64,000 nucleotides of DNA from Gemmatimonadota bacterium (lineage in GTDB: Bacteria > Latescibacterota > UBA2968 > UBA8231). The stretch lies in contig VXML01000009.1 of assembly GCA_009841115.1 (NCBI GenBank), forward strand, positions 22,126-86,125. Direction: 5' to 3'. The position numbers and the translations under genes are program-made. The notes under the pieces were generated by a model. The model was not told the DNA's origin and did not search any database. It saw nothing but the letters and a program-made list of their open reading frames with translations. This document shows, piece by piece, positions 59,831-64,000 of this stretch (position 1 is its first letter; each line of letters begins with the position of its first letter).

Positions 59831-61585
59831 ATGGAAACCCGCACTATTGAATGCGACATCCTGGTCTTGGGCGGCGGCTTGGGCGGCGTGGCTGCGGCCG
59901 TGCGCGCCGCCCGCTTGGGCTATCGAGTCTGCCTGACCGAAGAAAACCCGTGGATCGGCGGCCAAGCCACCAGCCAAGGCGTCTCCGCCTTAGACGAACA
60001 TCCGCACATAGAGCACTTTGGCGGCACGGCTCTGTACGGCGAATTCCGCGCTGGCATCCGCGCGTTCTATCGCCGCAAGTACAAACTGAAAAACCCCGAC
60101 GACCCGCACTTCAACCCCGGGGCCGGTTGGGTTTCTGCGCTGTGCTTTGAGCCGCGAGCTGGTCTAACGGCCCTGCTGTCCTTAGTTGTACCGCAAGTTG
60201 AAGCTGGCCGCCTGATGCTGTTTTACCACGCTCGCGTATCTGCCGCCCACGTCCAAGGCCAGTCCATCCGCACCGTAGATGTCGTCCAAGACGGCGGTAC
60301 GCACATCTTGCGCTTTGCCCCGGCGTATGTGCTCGACGCTACTGAATTAGGCGACCTGCTGCCCCTGTTGCCCGTCCCCTACGTCTCCGGAGCTGAAAGC
60401 CGCGACCAGACCGGCGAGCCGCACGCCCGCGCCGAAGGCCCCGCCCCGCATCTGACCCAGTCTTTTACCTGCCCGTTTGCGGTCGATTTCTGCCCTGGTC
60501 AAGATCACACCATTCCCCGTCCGCCGAACTACGAGCGCCACCGCGACCAGCAGCCCTACACCTTGACCTTGCAGTACGCCCGCGGTCTGCGCACGTACCG
60601 ATTCTTTGAGACCGCTGGCGACTTGCCTGGCTCCTTTTGGGCGTACCGCCGCCTGTTGTGCGCCGATCAATTCGCCGAGGGACAGGTGTCTAGGGATGTG
60701 GCGTTGATCAACTGGCAGGGTAATGACTACACGGGCGGTACCCTCATTGACGTGCCGCCCGCCGAGCAAGCGCAGCAGATAGCAGCAGCCAAGGAACTGA
60801 GCTTGGGATTGTTGTACTGGCTACAGACTGAGGTGCCGCGCGACGACGGCGGGCGAGGTTATCCCGAACTGCGATTGCGCCCCGACATCATGGGAACTGC
60901 CGATGGCTTCTCCCAGCACCCATACATCCGCGAGTCTCGGCGCATCGAAGCGCGCAAGACCATTGTCGAGCAAGAGGTCGCCGCTCCGCACCAACCCAAT
61001 GCGCGCGCCGCTCCTTTTAGCGACAGCGTTGGCGTGGGTTGGTACGCCATCGACATCCACGGCCAAGCCACTGACGTGGTGTACACCGCGCCCACTAAGC
61101 CCTTCCAGATCCCGTTGGGAGCACTCGTGTCGCGGCACTTGGACAACTTGCTGGCGGCCTGCAAGAACATTGGCACCACGCACATCACCAACGGCTGCTA
61201 CCGCCTGCATCCCGTGGAGTGGAATATCGGTGAGGCTGCTGGTGCGTTGGCTGCTTTTTGCTTGGGCCAGCAACGGACTCCGGCGGATGTGTGCAGCAGC
61301 GCGGTTCTGCGCCGTCAGTGTCAGCAGATCTTGCTGGCGGCTGGCGTGCCGCTGTATTGGTATGAGGACGTGCCGCTTGGGCATCCGGCTTTTACGGCTG
61401 TGCAGATGCTGGCTGTGGAGGGGATATGGCCGGGCTGTGACGATCATTTGCGCTTTGAACCGGATGTCTTGGCCGACGCGCCTGCCGAACGCCTGCGGGC
61501 TGCGGGCCTGTCGCCGAATATCGCAGGCCGCGATCCCATAACGCGCGGGGACTTGGCGCGCCGGATGGCGCAGCGGCTCGGCTGA
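59831..61585 (+). CDS. FAD-dependent oxidoreductase
   Basis: This 584-residue flavoprotein begins with ILVLGGGLGGVAAAVRAARLGYRVCLTEE (about 10-38), the dinucleotide fold for FAD, and the WIGGQATSQGVSALDE block typical of the FAD_oxidored (PF12831) family. A second FAD contact is in LAACKNIGTTHITNGCYRLHPVEWNIGEAAGALAAFC near 440-480. The middle is family-specific and may bind the substrate, often a carbohydrate or hydroxyacid. The start ATG directly follows a heptamer repeat with no Shine-Dalgarno. No signal peptide is seen. Confidence 0.85.
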   Translation: METRTIECDILVLGGGLGGVAAAVRAARLGYRVCLTEENPWIGGQATSQGVSALDEHPHIEHFGGTALYGEFRAGIRAFYRRKYKLKNPDDPHFNPGAGWVSALCFEPRAGLTALLSLVVPQVEAGRLMLFYHARVSAAHVQGQSIRTVDVVQDGGTHILRFAPAYVLDATELGDLLPLLPVPYVSGAESRDQTGEPHARAEGPAPHLTQSFTCPFAVDFCPGQDHTIPRPPNYERHRDQQPYTLTLQYARGLRTYRFFETAGDLPGSFWAYRRLLCADQFAEGQVSRDVALINWQGNDYTGGTLIDVPPAEQAQQIAAAKELSLGLLYWLQTEVPRDDGGRGYPELRLRPDIMGTADGFSQHPYIRESRRIEARKTIVEQEVAAPHQPNARAAPFSDSVGVGWYAIDIHGQATDVVYTAPTKPFQIPLGALVSRHLDNLLAACKNIGTTHITNGCYRLHPVEWNIGEAAGALAAFCLGQQRTPADVCSSAVLRRQCQQILLAAGVPLYWYEDVPLGHPAFTAVQMLAVEGIWPGCDDHLRFEPDVLADAPAERLRAAGLSPNIAGRDPITRGDLARRMAQRLG

Positions 61586-61638
61586 GCGCGCCGAAGACAT
61601 TTGTAAAGGATAATCCGATGGCGTAGATTTGAGAAAGA

Positions 61639-61677
61639 GCCGCCTTAGCTCAGTTGGTAGAGCATCTGATTTGTAAT
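61639..61677 (+). pseudogene. 5' half of a tRNA-Thr(UGU) gene
   Basis: These 39 bases give a perfect acceptor 5' strand, D arm and the 5' anticodon stem with the loop TTTGTAA (anticodon TGT). After that the sequence leaves the tRNA: the 3' anticodon stem, T arm and acceptor 3' strand are missing. An intact tRNA-Thr(UGU) with a similar first half is at 63046-63121. The break in the anticodon loop is a known integrase target site. Confidence 0.75.
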
Positions 61678-61697
61678 TCATAGAATACTTGACCAGT

Positions 61698-61732
61698 CCT
61701 CGTAAGTGTATGAAGATTATACGCTTACGGGG
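61698..61732. repeat. Strong 14-bp hairpin next to the broken tRNA
   Basis: CCTCGTAAGTGTAT pairs with ATACGCTTACGGGG (two G-T pairs) around GAAGATT. It begins 21 bases after the tRNA break and has no T-run. It could be a recombination core or part of an inserted element. Confidence 0.45.
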
Positions 61733-61872
61733 ATTTGGATACTATTATATAAGTCCTTTTTTTTCCAGCAGCCCATACCAAGAAGGGACGGTTGACGTGT
61801 TAGGCGTCGTTTTGGAAGTTCTAACGAGTAGCGGGGAGAAGGCCCGCAAGACCTCCCCAAAAAGGAACAGAC

Positions 61873-62022
61873 ATGGGAGCCACGCATGTCACTGTAACCA
61901 TTCGCAATCCGGCTGTGCCGCATCGTAGTTGGGAAGGGCTGTTTCTGGTCGATACGGGTGCGACGGATGGCCTCGTCCCAAGGCCGCATCTTGAAGCTAT
62001 CATCCTCATGCCAAAAGGCTAG
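61873..62022 (+). pseudogene. Truncated retropepsin-like (clan AA) aspartyl protease fragment
   Basis: This 49-codon frame with AAGGA before its ATG reads MGATHVTVTIRNP, then GLFLVDTGATDGLVP and ends MPKG. DTGAT is the active-site motif of clan AA proteases, which are normally about 110-130 residues. A TAG stops it soon after, and the expected second half is not seen downstream. The remnant sits just before the PIN toxin gene. Confidence 0.5.
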
Positions 62023-62033
62023 CGGAGCGCATC

Positions 62034-62531
62034 GTGAATAGCAAGTTGGCTAGTCTCCCCGTCGTTTACTTGGAGACGACGGTGGTGAGTTATCTCGCGG
62101 CCAAGCCAAGCCGCGATGTAGTCGTAGCCGGACATCAGCAATCGACCCAAGAATGGTGGGAGTATAGAAGACAGGACTTCCGAGTCGTTGCTTCGCAACT
62201 CGTGCTCCAAGAGGCCGGTGGAGGTGATGTGCAGGTAGCTCAGCGCAGACTGGACATATTACAAGGTGTGGAGTTACTTGAAATCACCCCAAACGCGACC
62301 GCTTTGGCGCATGCTTTGGTAGAGAATGCAGCCATTCCTAAGACTTCTCTTGAGGATGCTTTGCACGTTGCGGTCGCCGTTGTCAGCCGCTGTACGTATC
62401 TGATGACGTGGAACTATCGCCACTTAGCCGGCGCTGGCGCGAGGGCGCGCATTGAGGCATTCTGTCGAGATAAAGGATATGAGTCAGCGATTATCTGTAC
62501 GCCGGAGGAACTTTTGGAGGATGAGTCATGA
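62034..62531 (+). CDS. PIN-domain toxin-like protein
   Basis: This 165-residue PIN protein resembles type II toxins that cut RNA. VVYLETTVVSYLAAKPSRD (about 10-28) is the N-terminal block; Glu stands in for the first Asp, as in many of this subfamily. ELLEITPNATALAHAL and IPKTSLEDALHVAVAV (about 99-114) carry further acids and TWNYRHLAG ends the core. The start is GTG 62034. Its stop overlaps the next start (ATGA), typical of a toxin-antitoxin pair. Confidence 0.78.
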   Translation: MNSKLASLPVVYLETTVVSYLAAKPSRDVVVAGHQQSTQEWWEYRRQDFRVVASQLVLQEAGGGDVQVAQRRLDILQGVELLEITPNATALAHALVENAAIPKTSLEDALHVAVAVVSRCTYLMTWNYRHLAGAGARARIEAFCRDKGYESAIICTPEELLEDES

Positions 62532-62719
62532 AAGAGGATCCCATCGTCGCCGAAGTGCGGCGCATTAGACAGGAACATGCAGCGCGGTTCGGCTACAACT
62601 TGGATTTGATCGTCGCGGATCTCAAAGCGCAAGAGCAGGCCAGCGGCCGACAGTATATCAGATTGCCCTCCCGTCGTTTGGCGGACCAGAAGACGGGGCC
62701 GCCGGCTGCGACCGATTAG
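62528..62719 (+). CDS. Small antitoxin-like partner of the PIN protein
   Basis: This 63-residue protein begins MKEDPIVAEVRRIRQEHAAR and continues FGYNLDLIVADLKAQEQASGR, a charged helical pattern often encoded next to PIN proteins of this subfamily. It would wrap and block the toxin. The ATG overlaps the PIN stop (ATGA). The order toxin then antitoxin is unusual for VapBC but common for this family. Confidence 0.65.
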   Translation: MKEDPIVAEVRRIRQEHAARFGYNLDLIVADLKAQEQASGRQYIRLPSRRLADQKTGPPAATD

Positions 62720-63045
62720 TCGACGCGCTCGATACATTCGTCGCATACCCGCCGTGCCACGGCGAATTCGGTAGTGTATCAGTTTGAAATTTCCAGTCCT
62801 CTTATAAAGGGAAGAAACACCCGAAAAAATTCAAACTGATACACTACCAAATACTGCCTTATAAAAGAAGGATGGAGTTAGTTCGTAGCCGTATTGGTTG
62901 ACAAAGTGTGCAGGTGTCGGTCTGCGGTCGCTCATTTACGCTTTAGGAAAAAGCGGAAAACCGCATCGCGTCCCAAAATTTCCACCATGTAAGTCTGATG
63001 AGGGCTGTTGACAAAATTCGTTGATAAAAAGACCTTATTGGCTAA
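62720..63045. other. Intergenic region with a MITE-like element before the tRNA
   Basis: No gene is seen. It holds the inverted-repeat element at 62770-62848 and, near the tRNA, a perfect TTGACA (63008-63013) that may be the -35 of the tRNA promoter; the -10 is not clear. The rest shows nothing recognisable. Confidence 0.5.
62770..62848. mobile_element. MITE-like 79-bp inverted-repeat element
   Basis: Perfect 19-bp terminal arms, GGTAGTGTATCAGTTTGAA and its inverse, surround a 41-base centre with no coding potential. The size and ends suit a non-autonomous transposable element or a hairpin repeat. No clear target-site duplication is visible and no transposase is in the window. Confidence 0.55.
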
Positions 63046-63121
63046 GCCACCTTAGCTCAGCAGGTAGAGCATCCGCCTTGTAAGCGGCAGGTCCTCGGTT
63101 CGATTCCGGGAGGTGGCTCCA
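63046..63121 (+). tRNA. tRNA-Thr (anticodon UGU)
   Basis: A complete cloverleaf: acceptor GCCACCT / AGGTGGC, D arm GCTC-AGCAGGTA-GAGC, anticodon loop CTTGTAA with TGT, five-base variable loop and T arm CTCGG-TTCGATT-CCGGG. CCA is encoded at 63119-63121. The first base pair of the anticodon stem (T27-C43) is mismatched. It decodes ACA and related Thr codons. Confidence 0.93.
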
Positions 63122-63308
63122 ATAAAATTAGGGAATTACATCCCTGAGTGCCCAACTCCTAAGATCTTCTCATTATGCTCGGTAGCTACTTTTTCTGATC
63201 GCCGCCGAGGCCGCAAGGGTTTCCCCTAGCATCCGTTCTTCTTGATCCCCCGCAGCCGTTTCCCACGTACATCTTTCGGATCCTTGCTGAAGGGTGGATT
63301 TGTTAGTA

Positions 63309-63380
63309 GGCGGGCGACCGCAGGGCCGCCCGCCCGGGGGCCGCAGGGTATGGGGTTTCCACCTTGCGCTTACCCTGCGG
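63309..63380. repeat. Double-hairpin G+C-rich palindromic repeat
   Basis: Arms GGCGGGCGACC (63309-63319) and GGCCGCCCGCC (63325-63335) form the first hairpin with one mismatch. CCGCAGGGTA (63341-63350) and TACCCTGCGG (63371-63380) form a perfect second one. The layout resembles REP-type intergenic palindromes. Confidence 0.5.
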
Positions 63381-63384
63381 CGAT

Positions 63385-63675
63385 TCAAACGGCCTCGGCA
63401 GCCGCCTGGGCCTCTTGCCTGGACTGAGACTGTTGGGCTTCCTCTTTTTCGGCATCGGGCCGTGTTGAAATTTCGAGGCCGCTGCTTCCTTCTCCCCCCC
63501 GGGATCTTGAAGCAGCGGCCAACCAGCGCAGGGCGCGCTGGCGTTCATATTCCACCCTCTGTTTCCTCACGGCCTCTATTACCTTACGGCTAACATGGGC
63601 CTCGTAAATCCGAAAGGCCCATAGAGGAAACCCCACAAACCCAACCACCGCCACCGCCACGGCAATAGTCTCCAT
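63385..63675 (-). CDS. Hypothetical small membrane protein
   Basis: This 96-codon frame starts with a hydrophobic helix (AVAVAVVGFVGFPLWAF, about 5-21), then a basic amphipathic stretch RKVIEAVRKQRVEYERQRALRWL, and a Gln/Ala/Glu-rich tail. That is a believable single-pass membrane protein with a cytosolic coil. There is no strong ribosome site and no family match that I recognise. The tail overlaps the edge of the palindromic repeat region, so it may also be spurious. Confidence 0.35.
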   Translation of the reverse strand: METIAVAVAVVGFVGFPLWAFRIYEAHVSRKVIEAVRKQRVEYERQRALRWLAAASRSRGGEGSSGLEISTRPDAEKEEAQQSQSRQEAQAAAEAV

Positions 63676-64000
63676 CCTAGCCTAGTCCCAGTCTTTGTTC
63701 TTCCTGCACTAACTGTCTATAATTTAGGCTCCATGTGTGATCTACAGGTGATTTGCAAGACTATTTCCATGATTTTATTGTGATTTTTTCCTCAAGGCAG
63801 TATGTTGGCCCGCCAGAGCCTACCGTGACTCGAATTCCGTTGTATCATCTAGTTAGGCGACGCCCGATGATCCCGTAACCACGGCCTTCTTATAAGGCCG
63901 CTCGAAACGAGGCGCGATGGGGCGCGGGTCGATGGACCGGTGGGGGGGGCTCAGCGCAGCCAGCGCAGGGCAGATTCCGGCGGCACTGGGGTGCGGGGGC
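63676..64000. other. Intergenic end of the window
   Basis: No gene is seen in these 325 bases. The only structure noted is a 7-bp hairpin, CGGCCTT / AAGGCCG (63882-63900). The last 80 bases are G-rich and may begin another feature beyond the window. Confidence 0.4.

Noticed and set aside
61698..61732. Terminator after the tRNA fragment
   Set aside because: The stem is strong but is followed by ATTTGG rather than a T-run on either side, so I list it as a hairpin of unknown role.
63173..63388. 71-codon open frame on the minus strand
   Set aside because: It runs through the double-hairpin repeat, has Arg/Pro-rich low-complexity sequence and no ribosome site.

Overview
The window looks like chromosomal DNA of a G+C-rich, Gram-negative (diderm) bacterium. 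The signs are an OstA/LptA-like lipoprotein with LptB, an outer-membrane barrel protein ending in Phe, UDP-GlcNAc metabolism and sigma-54. There is no rRNA and nothing fixes the phylum. The mix of genes (stand-alone AICAR transformylase, AAA-ATPase-like/PD-(D/E)XK protein, xylose-isomerase-like sugar isomerases, heptamer repeats) suggests an uncultured phylum such as Latescibacterota or Poribacteria, but this is only a guess.

0-17 kb is mainly housekeeping: transaldolase and a SIS sugar-phosphate isomerase, a prenyl diphosphate synthase, an M42 aminopeptidase, an ECF sigma factor, a SEC-C protein, an RmlC-like epimerase, PyrE, SMC, GatC, PyrG, an OstA-like lipoprotein, LptB and RpoN. The ECF gene has a consensus-perfect sigma-54 promoter, and the M42 gene has a hairpin that buries its ribosome binding site. 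17-25 kb holds a methyltransferase, a four-gene operon (triple RidA-like protein, ComD-like, ComE-like, LarA-like), a DUF2064 transferase, a GHMP kinase coupled to an NYN-domain protein, and a secreted DUF1684 protein.

25-38 kb is a urea module: an SDR and ureD, then a 413-base A+T-rich control region with inverted repeats and a -24/-12 type promoter, then urtA, a porin-like gene, urtBCDE, a ureAB fusion, ureC, ureF and ureG. Urea would cross the outer membrane, be imported by UrtABCDE and be hydrolysed by urease. No ureE is present, and UreG carries a His-rich N-terminus.

37.7-42 kb is an accessory island, visibly richer in A+T. It holds a ribbon-helix-helix protein, an antitoxin-like HTH gene next to a 5'-truncated RelE-like toxin joined to a DNA-methylase-like motif, and a three-gene operon (AAA ATPase, DUF4276 protein, membrane pentapeptide-repeat protein) that resembles two-gene ATPase/TOPRIM-type defence systems.

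42-61.6 kb returns to metabolism: AICAR formyltransferase, DapA and DapB, a UVR-motif protein, an unrecognised gene pair, an acetamidase/formamidase, a GlmU-like protein, Ppk1, two TIM-barrel sugar isomerases, MDR and D-2-hydroxyacid dehydrogenases, an AAA-ATPase-like/PD-(D/E)XK protein, a PP2C phosphatase, an RDD protein and a large FAD oxidoreductase. Heptamer-repeat elements lie between several genes. 61.6-64 kb is a decayed region around a tRNA-Thr: a 5' tRNA half, a strong hairpin, a truncated aspartyl-protease-like ORF, a PIN toxin/antitoxin pair, a MITE-like inverted repeat and an intact tRNA-Thr(UGU).
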